DNA of 64,000 bases from Thomasclavelia spiroformis (GCA_016901755.1 JACJKV010000002.1:1-64000); one strand, 5' to 3'; numbered from the stretch's first letter, positions 27,273 through 37,386 are shown. Notes: generated by a model from the sequence alone, not told the origin. Made by a program: numbers and translations.

Positions 27273-27932
27273 ATGAAAACAAAAAAAAGCTGTGCGATCA
27301 TTGGTTTAGGTCGCTTCGGCATGCCTTTAGCTAAAACACTGGCTGAAGCTGGTGAAGAAGTCATTGGCATTGATAAAGATGAAGACAGAGTCAAAGAATT
27401 AAGAGAATATACGGATTATGCCTTTGTGACCAAGACGCTGAATAAAGATGTTTTAATTGACATTGGCGTTCAAAACTGTGATCTTGCGATCGTCTGTATT
27501 GGCAATAAGATCGAAACCAGTATATTAACAACTTTGAATCTGATTAATTTAGGAATTAAGCAGGTCATTGCCAAGGCAACGACCAGTGAACAGGGTGAAG
27601 TACTGGAAAAGCTGGGAGCTGAGGTTGTCTATCCAGAAAGAGACATGGCTTTAAGAATTGCTAAGAAGATATTAAGTCATAATCTGATTGATTATATTGC
27701 CTTAGGTAAGGATGTAGAAATTACGGAAATTCAAATTAATGCCAAAATGGCCAATCAGTCCATAATCGAAATGAAAATCAGAGAACAGTTCGGTTTAAAT
27801 GTCATTGCCATCCATCATGGAACAACAACGGAAATAGAAATTGATCCACAATGTCTGTTAAGTGAAGGGGATACGATCGTTGTTATTGGCAAAAGAGAAA
27901 AAGTTGAACAATTTATGGACTTTTATTCATAA
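27273..27932 (+). CDS. ktrA: K+ channel regulatory subunit KtrA (RCK domain)
   Basis: 219 residues, cytoplasmic gating ring protein. RCK_N Rossmann motif GLGRFGMPLAKTLAEAG near 12-28 with the acidic end of beta2 (IGIDKDEDRV), then RCK_C from about 140 (DVEITEIQINAKMANQSIIE). RCK_N binds ATP/ADP; RCK_C in this family can bind c-di-AMP. Directly follows ktrB. Confidence 0.94.
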   Translation: MKTKKSCAIIGLGRFGMPLAKTLAEAGEEVIGIDKDEDRVKELREYTDYAFVTKTLNKDVLIDIGVQNCDLAIVCIGNKIETSILTTLNLINLGIKQVIAKATTSEQGEVLEKLGAEVVYPERDMALRIAKKILSHNLIDYIALGKDVEITEIQINAKMANQSIIEMKIREQFGLNVIAIHHGTTTEIEIDPQCLLSEGDTIVVIGKREKVEQFMDFYS

Positions 27933-27978
27933 TTGATCATTATACATATTAATTTGATACATATTGTGGGAGGAAAAT

Positions 27979-29643
27979 ATGGAACTGACGAATATTTTTG
28001 CGTTAGCAGGAGGTCTGGCTTTATTTTTATATGGAATGACGATGATGTCTAATGGATTAGAAATGGCTGCCGGAAATAGAATGAAAGCCATTTTGGAAAA
28101 ATTGACAGCGAATCGTTTTTTAGGGGTGGCAGTTGGTGCCTTTATTACTGCAATTATTCAATCATCATCAGCGACAACTGTTATGGTGGTTGGTTTCGTT
28201 AATGCGGAATTAATGTCTTTACAAAGTGCTATTTGGGTTATCATGGGAGCAAATATCGGGACGACGATTACAGGTCAGTTAATTGCCCTGGATATCAGTG
28301 CATTAGCACCAATTATTGCTTTTATTGGTGTGGCATTGATCGTGTTCTTTAAAAGCAAAAAACTGGATGCAATTGGTAATATTATTGCTGGTTTAGGTAT
28401 TTTATTTATGGGAATGTCGATCATGTCAGATGCCATGACACCACTTCGAGATTCACCAGAATTTGTTAATATTGTTTCAAATTTCAGTAATCCACTTGTT
28501 GGAGTCCTTGTTGGTGCAGTCTTTACGGCCATCATTCAAAGTTCTTCAGCCTCAGTAGGTATTTTACAGGCACTGGCCATGAGTGGTGTGGTCACATTGC
28601 CAACAGCAATCTACGTTCTATTTGGTCAAAATATTGGAACATGTATTACTGCGGTCTTGGCATCTATTGGCACATCACGAAATGCCAAACGTACAACGAT
28701 CATTCATTTAATGTTTAATGTCATTGGTACGATCATTTTTGTCATTATCAGTATGACAACTGGTTTTGCAGCGTTCATGCAGTCATTAACACCAACCAAT
28801 GTTTCTGCCCAGATTGCCAATGTCCATACTGTTTTCAACGTTGTCACAACAATGATTCTGTTACCATTTGGTAAACAGCTGGCAGCAATTACTTATATCA
28901 TTTTACCTGAAAAAGCAGAAAGTACAGATAAGATGTCTTTAAAATATCTGGATTTTCATATTTTCAATAATGATTATCATATGGGAACAAGTGCAATCGT
29001 GAATACGCAATTGTATAATGAAATTCAGAATATGTTAAATGTGGCTATTGAAAATGTTCAAAAATCATTCCATCTGATTAATCATTTTGATGAAAAAGAA
29101 TATCTGCAGCTTTTTGAAAATGAAGATTATATCAATTATCTCAATAAAGAAATTATTGAATATACGACACAGGCAATTTCTTATGAACTACCGGTAAAAG
29201 GTGCACAGGCCATTGGTTTATTTTTAAAGGTCGCTACGGATATTGAAAGAATCGGTGATCATGCCGTCAATATTGCTAGAAGATCAAAAAAACTTTATGA
29301 AGATAATAATCATTTTTCTGATGAGGCCATGCAGGAAATTGGTATCATGGGAGATTTATGCCGTCAGATCCTTAATGAACTGAAAGTCATGAATTATGAT
29401 GAATTTAAGGAGCTGGTTGATAAAGTAGATATCATGGAAGATAACATTGATAAAACGCATCATCAGTTTAGTGCTAATCAGCTGATGCGTCTTAAAGATA
29501 AAAAATGTACGACTGAAAACAGTGTTATTTATACTAAAATACTGACTGATTTTGAACGAATCGGTGATCATGGTTTGAATATCGCTAAAAGTTTCTACAA
29601 TATCAGAGAAATTGTATCTCATATCCAGAAAGAACTGAATTAA
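27979..29643 (+). CDS. Na+/phosphate cotransporter family protein with C-terminal PhoU domain
   Basis: 554 residues from ATG 27979 (GGGAGG upstream; a TTG at 27964 lies before that site). Two inverted repeats carry the NptA/SLC34 signature: IIQSSSATTVM near 54-64 and IIQSSSASVGI near 183-193. Residues about 340-550 form a PhoU-like helical domain with two IERIGDHAVNI / FERIGDHGLNI motifs. Predicted Na+-coupled phosphate transporter or regulator. It lies 46 bases after ktrA; a separate promoter is possible. Confidence 0.92.
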   Translation: MELTNIFALAGGLALFLYGMTMMSNGLEMAAGNRMKAILEKLTANRFLGVAVGAFITAIIQSSSATTVMVVGFVNAELMSLQSAIWVIMGANIGTTITGQLIALDISALAPIIAFIGVALIVFFKSKKLDAIGNIIAGLGILFMGMSIMSDAMTPLRDSPEFVNIVSNFSNPLVGVLVGAVFTAIIQSSSASVGILQALAMSGVVTLPTAIYVLFGQNIGTCITAVLASIGTSRNAKRTTIIHLMFNVIGTIIFVIISMTTGFAAFMQSLTPTNVSAQIANVHTVFNVVTTMILLPFGKQLAAITYIILPEKAESTDKMSLKYLDFHIFNNDYHMGTSAIVNTQLYNEIQNMLNVAIENVQKSFHLINHFDEKEYLQLFENEDYINYLNKEIIEYTTQAISYELPVKGAQAIGLFLKVATDIERIGDHAVNIARRSKKLYEDNNHFSDEAMQEIGIMGDLCRQILNELKVMNYDEFKELVDKVDIMEDNIDKTHHQFSANQLMRLKDKKCTTENSVIYTKILTDFERIGDHGLNIAKSFYNIREIVSHIQKELN

Positions 29644-29650
29644 TAGATGA

Positions 29651-29690
29651 ATCACGAAAATAGTAAAGTTTACTATTTTCGTGATTTTTG
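29651..29690 (+). terminator. Strong terminator, near-perfect palindrome
   Basis: Seventeen-base complementary arms ATCACGAAAATAGTAAA / TTTACTATTTTCGTGAT around one base, so the true loop is formed by opened A-T pairs. T5 follows. Confidence 0.88.
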
Positions 29691-29728
29691 ATATAATGAT
29701 ATTATATCAAAACGTATGAAAGGAACTA

Positions 29729-30490
29729 ATGATGATTGAAATTAATCAGGTGACAAAACAGTTTGTCCGTCATAAAAACAAAAAAGAAAAAGAAACGTTT
29801 TACGCCAATAAAAATATATCATTAACCGCAAAAAGTGGAGAAATCATTGGTATCTTAGGACCCAATGGTGCAGGAAAAACAACTTTACTGAGAATGATCG
29901 CAGGTATCCTTGAACCGACTTCTGGCACGATTGCTTTTGATGGCTTGAATTATCAAGATCATGAAATACAGATTAAACAGAACATTGCCTATCTTTCTGG
30001 CAATACTAAGGTTTATGATACTTTATCGCCGTTTGAATTATTAAAAATGTGTTGTGATATTTATGGTATTGATCATGAAAAAAGCACTGATCGCATCAAT
30101 GAAATAGCCCAGGTATTACAGTTGGAACCTTTTTTATATAATAAAATTGCTCATTTATCTACTGGTCAGATTCAGAAAGTGAATCTGGCAAGATGTCTGA
30201 TTCATGATCCGCAGTATTATATATTGGATGAGGCTACTACCGGTCTGGATATTATTGCCAGTCAGATCATTCTAGATTTTATGAAACGAGAAAGAAATCG
30301 CGGCAAGACCATTCTTTATTCGACTCATTATATGGAAGAGGCTGAAAATATTTGTGATCGGGTAATTATGATCAATAAAGGAACAGTCATCAAGACTGGA
30401 ATTCCTGAAGAAATTAAAAGCGAAACCCAGACAACAAATTTAAGAGATGCATTTTTTGCCATCATGAAAGGACAAAGCCATGAAAAATAA
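29729..30490 (+). CDS. ABC transporter ATP-binding protein (NatA-like)
   Basis: 253 residues. Walker A GPNGAGKTT at 44-52, signature LSTGQIQKVNLAR, Walker B YYILDEATTGLD and the switch His in STHYMEEAE. AAAGGA lies 8 bases before ATG 29729; ATG 29732 is also possible. It overlaps the permease gene by 11 bases, so the two form an exporter. The best-known relatives are NatAB Na+ extrusion pumps; adjacency to K+ and Na+-coupled transporters fits ion homeostasis. Confidence 0.9.
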   Translation: MMIEINQVTKQFVRHKNKKEKETFYANKNISLTAKSGEIIGILGPNGAGKTTLLRMIAGILEPTSGTIAFDGLNYQDHEIQIKQNIAYLSGNTKVYDTLSPFELLKMCCDIYGIDHEKSTDRINEIAQVLQLEPFLYNKIAHLSTGQIQKVNLARCLIHDPQYYILDEATTGLDIIASQIILDFMKRERNRGKTILYSTHYMEEAENICDRVIMINKGTVIKTGIPEEIKSETQTTNLRDAFFAIMKGQSHEK

Positions 30491-31628
30491 TCTGAAAAAT
30501 ATTTTAAAAAAAGAACTGCGGGAATTATTTAGAGATAAAAAATCATTATCAATGATGCTTATCATCCCGGTTTTTATTCCTTTTCTGATCATTGGAATGT
30601 CTGCTTTGTTTGAAATGCAGGTCAGTAAAGGAATAGATGAATATAATCGTATAGGTTTTGCTTATGAATTATCTGATACGGAAAAGATGCTGGCAGAAAA
30701 TATGAATATTGAAATCGTTATCAACAATGAAAAAGAACTGCAGCGCTTGTCTGATGAAGGAAATATCTGTTTATACATTACCAGAGAGGGTACACAATAT
30801 ACGATGCATAGTGATGGATCAGATAATAGTGCTCTGGCCAGCAGTTTAATGACAACATATTTTAGCGGTTATAAAGAACTGCTCCAGCAAAGTTATCTGC
30901 AGTCTCATCAGATTGATGCTCAGGAAGTTCTTAATATCATTTCTGTTCAGGAAGATATCCAAAAACAGGATAATTATTTTGCGGATTATATTAAAAACTA
31001 TGCATTTTTGTTTATTGTCATGGCTATTACAGTATCGGCTACCTATCCAGCAACCGATACAACGGCTGGCGAAAGAGAAAGAGGGACATTAGAAACGTTA
31101 CTGACTTTTCCCATTAAAAGTAGAGATATTATTGTTGGCAAGTTTTTAGGTGTCAGTATATCTTCTATGATCACCGGTATGATCAGTCTGCTTCTGGCTG
31201 TTATTTCGTTACTTTTTGCACAGAATATGTATTCAATCTATGAGGACATGACTTTGATGTATTCCTCTTTAAGTATTATCTTTGCTGTTGTTGTTATCGT
31301 GGCTTATTCATTTTTTATCAGTGGCTTATGTATTGCTGTTGCCAGCACGACCAAAACTTTTAAAGAGGCCCAAAGTGCATTAACACCATTAACTTTTATT
31401 TCGTTTTTTCCTGGCATGATAGCCTTTATGCTGGGAGTTTCTACAACGCCATTACTTGCGGCAGTACCATTTTTGAATTTTACTTTATTGTTTAGTGATA
31501 TCAGCAGTGGTACAGCAGATCTGATGAATCTGGTCATAATGGCTGTTTCTACGATTATTTGTATTGTACTGGTTTTGAGTTATATTATCAGACAGTACAA
31601 ATCAGAAACCGTACTGTTTAAAAAATAA
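30480..31628 (+). CDS. ABC-2 type permease (NatB-like)
   Basis: 382 residues. N-terminal transmembrane helix after FRDKKSLSMMLIIPVFI, a large extracytoplasmic domain (about 45-170), then five hydrophobic segments starting at AFLFIVMAITVSAT. The ABC-2 motif TTAGERERGTLETLLTFPI at about 198-216 is typical of NatB. Partner of the preceding ATPase. Substrate not provable from sequence. Confidence 0.88.
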   Translation: MKNNLKNILKKELRELFRDKKSLSMMLIIPVFIPFLIIGMSALFEMQVSKGIDEYNRIGFAYELSDTEKMLAENMNIEIVINNEKELQRLSDEGNICLYITREGTQYTMHSDGSDNSALASSLMTTYFSGYKELLQQSYLQSHQIDAQEVLNIISVQEDIQKQDNYFADYIKNYAFLFIVMAITVSATYPATDTTAGERERGTLETLLTFPIKSRDIIVGKFLGVSISSMITGMISLLLAVISLLFAQNMYSIYEDMTLMYSSLSIIFAVVVIVAYSFFISGLCIAVASTTKTFKEAQSALTPLTFISFFPGMIAFMLGVSTTPLLAAVPFLNFTLLFSDISSGTADLMNLVIMAVSTIICIVLVLSYIIRQYKSETVLFKK

Positions 31629-31635
31629 TATGATT

Positions 31636-31673
31636 AAAAAGCATCTAACGGTAATCAGGTTAGATGTTTTTTT
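31636..31673 (+). terminator. Terminator after the NatAB-like operon
   Basis: AAAAAGCATCTAAC / GGTTAGATGTTTTTTT hairpin with a short loop. Confidence 0.85.
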
Positions 31674-31998
31674 ACTGATAAAAATGCAATGTATGATGAT
31701 TGAAAATATAGCATCAAAAATTTTCATATAAATATTGACTAGTCACTTTTTCAGTTTTTTGATCATCATAACAGTATTTAAGCTATGTCTCATTTTGTTT
31801 TGTCTTTTGTAGATAATTTTGGATCAGATTGTGAGGTATTGATGGTGTGAAGATACAGGCAGGAACAGTTAAAGAAGTTATCAGTGAATAATTGTTAAAA
31901 AATAAATGGATTATAATATGAGTTTTGTTTTTCCTGTGAAGCATGATAGTATTTTAAAAATGTCAATGTTATAATGAAATGCAGAGAGTGGTGATAAT
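31674..31998. other. Intergenic stretch upstream of the BceRS-type operon
   Basis: No credible ORF. TATAAT at 31970-31975 is a plausible -10 for the response-regulator gene but no clear -35 stands 17 bases before it. Nothing else is supported here. Confidence 0.4.
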
Positions 31999-32661
31999 AT
32001 GAAAACGATCATGATAGCAGAAGATGATCCTATTATTCAGCAGGAGCTAAAACAGCTTCTAGAAAATGCGGGGTATCAGGTATTGGTCATCCGACAGTTT
32101 GATAACATGCTTCATGAACTGCTTCACCAGCAGTTTGATTTATTGCTTTTAGACATTAATTTACCAAAAATCAATGGGGAAATGATTTTACATGATTTTA
32201 GAAAAAAATCAGATTTGCCTGTTATTATGGTTACCAGTCGTGTGAATGAAGCAGATGAAGTCTTATCTATGTCCTATGGTGCCGATGATTATATTACTAA
32301 ACCGTATAATCCTACTATTTTGCTTTTAAGAATTGCCAATATTTTTAAAAGAATGGAAACAAGAAGCGATTGCCTGGATTATCATGGGATGAAGGTTTAT
32401 CCTGGAAAAGGATTACTGGTCAAAGATGATCAGATCATGGAACTGACCAAAAATGAGATGCTGGTTTTTTTCTGTCTGTTAAAAAATAAGGGCAATATTG
32501 TTTCTCGTGATGAACTGATGACAGAGTTGTGGAATAATGAGGAATATGTCAATGAAAATGCCTTAACGGTCAATATCAGTCGTTTAAGAACGAAACTGGA
32601 AGCTGTTGGTTTGAAAGATGTGATCGAAACCAGGAAAAAACAGGGGTATCGTTTGATATGA
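31999..32661 (+). CDS. BceR-type response regulator (OmpR family)
   Basis: 220 residues. Receiver domain with acidic pocket AEDDP, phosphoacceptor Asp52 in LLLDINLP, conserved TS and Lys of YGADDYITKPYN. C-terminal OmpR/PhoB winged helix from about 130 (GNIVSRDELMTELWNNEEY). AGAGTGGTGAT upstream. Overlaps the kinase gene by 4 bases. With the BceAB-like transporter downstream it forms a peptide-antibiotic sensing and detoxification module. Confidence 0.93.
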   Translation: MKTIMIAEDDPIIQQELKQLLENAGYQVLVIRQFDNMLHELLHQQFDLLLLDINLPKINGEMILHDFRKKSDLPVIMVTSRVNEADEVLSMSYGADDYITKPYNPTILLLRIANIFKRMETRSDCLDYHGMKVYPGKGLLVKDDQIMELTKNEMLVFFCLLKNKGNIVSRDELMTELWNNEEYVNENALTVNISRLRTKLEAVGLKDVIETRKKQGYRLI

Positions 32662-33671
32662 AATTAAGCAGTTATCTGATTGATAAAAGCAGTGCAATGC
32701 TGATCATCTTTTTTGGCTATTTGATAGTCTTTTTCCTGTTTATAGCGTTTCAAGTTTCATTAGAGCTGATCATAGGTGTATTTTTTGTGTTAATGGTGGG
32801 ATCTGTTTTAATTTTTGGTCTTGATTACTGGAAGAAAAAGCAGTTCTATGATCGACTGATACAATATACGCATCAGCTTGATCAAAAATATCTGGTTTTA
32901 GAAATGCTTCATGAACCACAGTTTTATGATGGCAGACTTTTGTATCAGGTATTACATGAAATCAATAAATCAATGATTGAAAATGTTAAAGCATTAGAGA
33001 CAAGTCAGGAAGAGTTTAAAGAATATATTGAATTATGGATTCACGAAATTAAGCTGCCAATTTCCAGTTTGACTTTGATGAATCATAATTATCATATGGA
33101 TAAACGTTATCAGGAACAGATCAGAAGAATTGATGATTATGTTGATCAGGTCTTATATTATGTGCGTTGTCAGCATGCTGAAAAGGATTATCTGATCAAG
33201 GAAACATCTTTAAAAAAAGTGATTCATGATGTTGCACTGAAAAATAAAAATGATCTGCTGGTACATCATATCCGCCTTATCGTAGAAGTCAAAGAATGTG
33301 TAGTTTTAACTGACAGCAAATGGCTGGAATTTATTATTGCTCAAATCATCAGTAACAGTATCAAATATCGAAAAGCTGATTTAGATGCCTATATTAAACT
33401 GACAGTCAAAGACTGCTTCAATGGAAAGATGCTGATCATTGAAGATAATGGTATTGGAATTTCTCCTCAGGATATTCAATGTGTGTTTGCTAAGACATTT
33501 ACTGGAAAAAACGGTAGACTGACAACAAAATCAACAGGAATGGGATTGTATATCGTTAAAAAACTTTGCGATAAGTTAGGACATCGTATTGAAATTGAAT
33601 CACAGGAAGGGCAATGGACAAAGGTCATGCTGACTTTTTATGATCATGATTTTTATAAGATGAAAGATTAG
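32658..33671 (+). CDS. BceS-type intramembrane-sensing histidine kinase
   Basis: 337 residues. Two transmembrane helices (about 15-35 and 38-58) with almost no extracellular loop, the hallmark of BceS kinases that sense via their ABC transporter. DHp with ELWIHEIKLPISSLTLM (phospho-His in WIHEIK), N-box ISNSIKYR, G-box IEDNGIGIS and TKSTGMGLYIVKKL. ATGA overlap with the regulator gene. Confidence 0.93.
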   Translation: MKLSSYLIDKSSAMLIIFFGYLIVFFLFIAFQVSLELIIGVFFVLMVGSVLIFGLDYWKKKQFYDRLIQYTHQLDQKYLVLEMLHEPQFYDGRLLYQVLHEINKSMIENVKALETSQEEFKEYIELWIHEIKLPISSLTLMNHNYHMDKRYQEQIRRIDDYVDQVLYYVRCQHAEKDYLIKETSLKKVIHDVALKNKNDLLVHHIRLIVEVKECVVLTDSKWLEFIIAQIISNSIKYRKADLDAYIKLTVKDCFNGKMLIIEDNGIGISPQDIQCVFAKTFTGKNGRLTTKSTGMGLYIVKKLCDKLGHRIEIESQEGQWTKVMLTFYDHDFYKMKD

Positions 33672-33675
33672 GCTG

Positions 33676-33719
33676 TTTTCTAATATTACAGAAATGTAAT
33701 GTTTCGTAATATTAGAAAA
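33676..33719. repeat. Long inverted repeat between the BceS-type kinase and BceAB-type transporter genes
   Basis: Perfect 14-base arms TTTTCTAATATTAC / GTAATATTAGAAAA with a 16-base loop that itself contains ATTAC...GTAAT. No T tract directly follows, so it is not a standard terminator. A candidate operator for the BceR-type regulator, or an mRNA hairpin separating the two halves of the operon. Confidence 0.6.
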
Positions 33720-33770
33720 ACGACATAGTCTTTTTTTTATCATAAAATAATGTCAGGAAAGGAGGAGGAT

Positions 33771-34541
33771 ATGATGGAAAATATTCTCAGTATTGAAAAA
33801 ATTGAAAAATATTATGGCAGTCGTTCCAGTCTGACCAAAGCCATCAGTAATATTTCCTTTAGCGTTGATAAAGGAGAATTTGTGGCTATTATGGGAGCAT
33901 CGGGCAGTGGCAAGACAACACTGCTTAACTGTATTTCTACGATCGATCAGGTAACCAGTGGACATATTTATGTTGATGGCGTGGATATTACCAGGTTAAA
34001 GGGAAACAAACTGAATCGTTTTCGTCGTGAACAGTTAGGTTTCATTTTTCAGGATTTTAATTTATTGGATACGCTGAATGCTTATGAAAATATCGCTTTG
34101 GCTTTATCGATTCAAAATGTTCCGGTCAAAGATATCGTTACGAAAGTAGAAACCGTTGCCAGGGAGCTGGATATTCTATCGGTTTTGAATAAATTTCCTT
34201 ATCAGATGAGTGGTGGACAGAAACAGAGAGTGGCTTCGGCCAGAGCTATTATTACTGATCCTAAACTGGTACTGGCTGATGAACCTACGGGAGCGCTTGA
34301 TTCCAGAGCGGCTAAAATGCTGCTGGAAAGATTTGCTTATCTGAATCAGAAATTGCAGACAACGATTTTAATGGTAACGCATGATGCTTTTACCGCCAGC
34401 TATGCTTCACGTGTTATTTTTATCAAAGATGGAAAAATATTTCATGAACTGCATAAAGGAGATCATACAAGAAAACAGTTTTTTGATGAAATCATTGATG
34501 TAGTGACACTGTTAGGTGGGGATCTTAATGATGCTTTGTAA
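33771..34541 (+). CDS. BceA-type ABC transporter ATP-binding protein
   Basis: 256 residues from ATG 33771 (AAAGGAGGAGG upstream; the ATG at 33750 lies before it). Walker A GASGSGKTT near 43-51, signature MSGGQKQRVASARA, Walker B LVLADEPTGALD and THDAF. MacB/LolD-like subfamily. ATPase for the following large permease; overlap of 14 bases. Confidence 0.93.
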   Translation: MMENILSIEKIEKYYGSRSSLTKAISNISFSVDKGEFVAIMGASGSGKTTLLNCISTIDQVTSGHIYVDGVDITRLKGNKLNRFRREQLGFIFQDFNLLDTLNAYENIALALSIQNVPVKDIVTKVETVARELDILSVLNKFPYQMSGGQKQRVASARAIITDPKLVLADEPTGALDSRAAKMLLERFAYLNQKLQTTILMVTHDAFTASYASRVIFIKDGKIFHELHKGDHTRKQFFDEIIDVVTLLGGDLNDAL

Positions 34542-36579
34542 ACTGTCATTAAAAAATCTAAGTCGCAGCATCAGAGATTACGCTATTTATTTTTTCACTT
34601 TGATATTGGGTGTCGCAATCTTTTATATTTTTAATGCTATTGAAGACCAGACCATTATGATGAATGTTTCAGCATCGACATATGAGATCATCAAACTGAT
34701 GAACAGTGTGCTTTCTGGAGTCAGTGTTTTTGTAGCCTTTGTACTTGGTTTTCTGATTTTATATGCGAATCGTTTTTTAATGAAACGCAGGAACAAAGAG
34801 TTTGCTGTATATATGACTTTAGGAATGGGCAAAGGTAAAATATCGATGATTCTGTTTTGGGAAACATTTATTATTGGCTGTATTTCGCTTATCGCAGGAT
34901 TATGTGCCGGTATTGTACTGTCACAGTTTATGAGTCTGTTTGTGGCTAATATGTTTGAAGCTGATATGAGTCAGTTTACATTCACGTTTTCCATGGCTTC
35001 ATGTTTTAAGACGTTACTGTATTTTGGTATCATGTATATATTGGTCATTATTTTGAATACTTTTAATGTCAGTCGCTGTCAGCTGATTGATTTGTTTAAT
35101 GCACATAAAAAAGCAGAAAAAATCAGACTGAAAAATGCCTGGTTATGTGTGTCAGTTTTTATCATAGCTGTGATCATGTTAAGTTATGCTTATTCAATGG
35201 TTACCGGGAGCATAAGTAATTTTGAAAATGAAAATACGATTTTATTGCCTATTGGATTAGGTATGATATCGACGTTTCTTATTTTCTGGTCACTTTCGGG
35301 ATTGCTGTTAAAAGTGTTTAAAAATGCCAGATCATTTTATTTTAAAAGGCTAAACAGTTTTGTTTTGCAACAGTTTAGCAGTAAGGTCAATACGACAGTG
35401 ATGTCAATGACGGTAATATGTCTGCTGCTGTTTTTTACGATCTGTATATTATCGAGTGCTATTTCCATTAGAAATTCGATGACAGCCAACTTAAAAACTC
35501 TGGTGCCGGCCGATATTGAATTGTTTAAGACTCTTGATTTACCTGATGATCCCCGTTATTCTTCAGCACAGGTCGCTGATTCCAGAATATCAGTCAGAGA
35601 GACTTTAAAACATTTGGATTTTGATGTTGACCATTATTTTAAAGATATCATTGAATTTGATATGTATGCCAGTGATGAAGTAACGATCAGGGATAGTCTG
35701 GGAAAGACATATCAGTCTATAAGTGAAAAGTATCCCTATCTTTCTTATGATCAGGCAGAATCTTTTGTTAAAGTCAGCGATTATAATCAGGTAGCTCAAT
35801 TATACAATTTAACGCCAATAGATCTTAAAGAAAATGAATACGTTATTATAGCAGACTTTGATTCTTGGATCGATATCAGAAATGAAGCTTTAAAAGCGCA
35901 AACGACAATCTGTTTAAATGGCCATGAATTAACGCCACGCTATGATCATTGCGTCAATGGCTTTATTGACATGTCAACCAATCATATCAATACTGGCATC
36001 ATGATCGTCTCAGATTCTGTTTTAGAGGGCGTTAATAAAGAACGTGGGATTCTTATCGCTAATTATGATGCCAGCACTGATCAGGAAAAACAGCAAATCG
36101 AAGATAAGATCCTTGCTTTAGATAACTATCCATATGCCAGTAATACAGATCTTGAAGGAGTAAGTAAACTGGCCTTGTATGAAGGCAGTGTAGGTTTAGG
36201 AGCGATGATTACTTTTATTGGTTTATATTTAGGAATAATTTTCCTGATGGCCAGTGCGGCAATCATGGCTTTGAAGGAGTTATCGGAATCAGTGGATAAT
36301 AAAGAACGGTTCATGATGTTAAGAAGGATCGGTACTGATGAAAAGATGCTTAATCATGCGCTGTTTGAACAGATAGCGATTTTCTTTCTGTTTCCTTTGC
36401 TTCTGGCAGTGATCCATGCTTTCTTTGGTATCAGATTCTGTATGATGATCCTGGAAACTTTTGGGAATACTGAATTGGTGATGTCTATTATTATTACAGC
36501 AGTTATTATTGTCTTTATTTATGGCGGATATTTTATGATTACTTATTTATGCAGTAAAAATATGATGCGTGAATACTAA
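34528..36579 (+). CDS. BceB-type ABC transporter permease (FtsX/MacB-like)
   Basis: 683 residues from ATG 34528; AGGTGGGG lies 6 bases upstream. Ten hydrophobic segments are expected, with the family-typical large extracellular domain (about 320-545, roughly 225 residues) between TM7 and TM8. The start CKLSLKNLSRSIRDYAIYFF and the RNKEFAVYMTLGMGK coupling motif match BceB proteins. Senses and frees envelope-targeting peptides such as bacitracin, and signals to the BceS-type kinase (family knowledge; ligand unknown here). Confidence 0.92.
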   Translation: MMLCKLSLKNLSRSIRDYAIYFFTLILGVAIFYIFNAIEDQTIMMNVSASTYEIIKLMNSVLSGVSVFVAFVLGFLILYANRFLMKRRNKEFAVYMTLGMGKGKISMILFWETFIIGCISLIAGLCAGIVLSQFMSLFVANMFEADMSQFTFTFSMASCFKTLLYFGIMYILVIILNTFNVSRCQLIDLFNAHKKAEKIRLKNAWLCVSVFIIAVIMLSYAYSMVTGSISNFENENTILLPIGLGMISTFLIFWSLSGLLLKVFKNARSFYFKRLNSFVLQQFSSKVNTTVMSMTVICLLLFFTICILSSAISIRNSMTANLKTLVPADIELFKTLDLPDDPRYSSAQVADSRISVRETLKHLDFDVDHYFKDIIEFDMYASDEVTIRDSLGKTYQSISEKYPYLSYDQAESFVKVSDYNQVAQLYNLTPIDLKENEYVIIADFDSWIDIRNEALKAQTTICLNGHELTPRYDHCVNGFIDMSTNHINTGIMIVSDSVLEGVNKERGILIANYDASTDQEKQQIEDKILALDNYPYASNTDLEGVSKLALYEGSVGLGAMITFIGLYLGIIFLMASAAIMALKELSESVDNKERFMMLRRIGTDEKMLNHALFEQIAIFFLFPLLLAVIHAFFGIRFCMMILETFGNTELVMSIIITAVIIVFIYGGYFMITYLCSKNMMREY

Positions 36580-36589
36580 AACAATAAAT

Positions 36590-36627
36590 GATGCAAAGAA
36601 ACCATAGGATTTCTTTGTATCTTTTTT
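36590..36627 (+). terminator. Terminator after the BceAB-type operon
   Basis: GATGCAAAGAAA / TTTCTTTGTATC with an 8-base loop, then T7. Confidence 0.85.
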
Positions 36628-36693
36628 TAGACATTGTAAAAATAATATTTCGTTATATAATAAATATAAAATCTGTTTCTGGGAGGAACAATT

Positions 36694-37386
36694 GTGATTT
36701 ATGTTTTAAGTGACATACATGGCATGTATGATAAGTATCAGCAGATGTTAGCTAAAATTGATTTGAAACCCGAGGATACTCTTTATATTCTGGGAGATGT
36801 TATTGATCGTGGAAAACATTCGATCGATATTTTAAAAGATATGATGACCAGAGACAATATTTGTCCTTTAATTGGTAATCATGAACTGATGGCAGTGAAA
36901 TGTTTAAGCTGGCTTCATCAGGAAATTACTGATGAAACGATTGAACAGTTAAATGAAGAACAGCTGATGGATTATGTAAACTGGATGATCAATGGCGGTG
37001 ATTTAACGATTGAACATTTTACGCAGTTATCGGTGTCAGAAAGAGATGAAATACTGAATTATCTTTTGAATTGTCTGGCTTACGCACAGGTAAAAGTCAA
37101 TGGGAAAAAGTATTTGCTGGTTCATGCTGGTATTGATCATTTTGATCCTGATAAATCACTGGATGAATATGATATCAATGATCTGGTGTGGGCCCGACCT
37201 GATTTTCAAAGATCTTACTATGATGATCAGTATGTTATTGTGGGTCATACTCCAACGCTGATGATCAGTCATAAAGCAGAAATATATCATCATGAACAGT
37301 TTATTGTTATTGACTGTGGAGCCTGTTATCCAGGAGGCAGACTGGCCTGTTTGTGTTTAGATACGATGGAAGAGTTTTATGTCTGA
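36694..37386 (+). CDS. Metallophosphoesterase (PP1/PrpE/ApaH-like)
   Basis: 230 residues starting GTG with GGGAGG 9 bases upstream. Complete motif set: SDIHG (Asp7, His9), LGDVIDRG (Asp35, Asp38, Arg39), IGNHE (Asn62, His63), VHAGIDH and VGHTPT. Serine/threonine protein phosphatase or diadenosine tetraphosphatase type. Unlike the gene at 1.6 kb it keeps the GNHE histidine and has no extra domain. Confidence 0.9.
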   Translation: MIYVLSDIHGMYDKYQQMLAKIDLKPEDTLYILGDVIDRGKHSIDILKDMMTRDNICPLIGNHELMAVKCLSWLHQEITDETIEQLNEEQLMDYVNWMINGGDLTIEHFTQLSVSERDEILNYLLNCLAYAQVKVNGKKYLLVHAGIDHFDPDKSLDEYDINDLVWARPDFQRSYYDDQYVIVGHTPTLMISHKAEIYHHEQFIVIDCGACYPGGRLACLCLDTMEEFYV

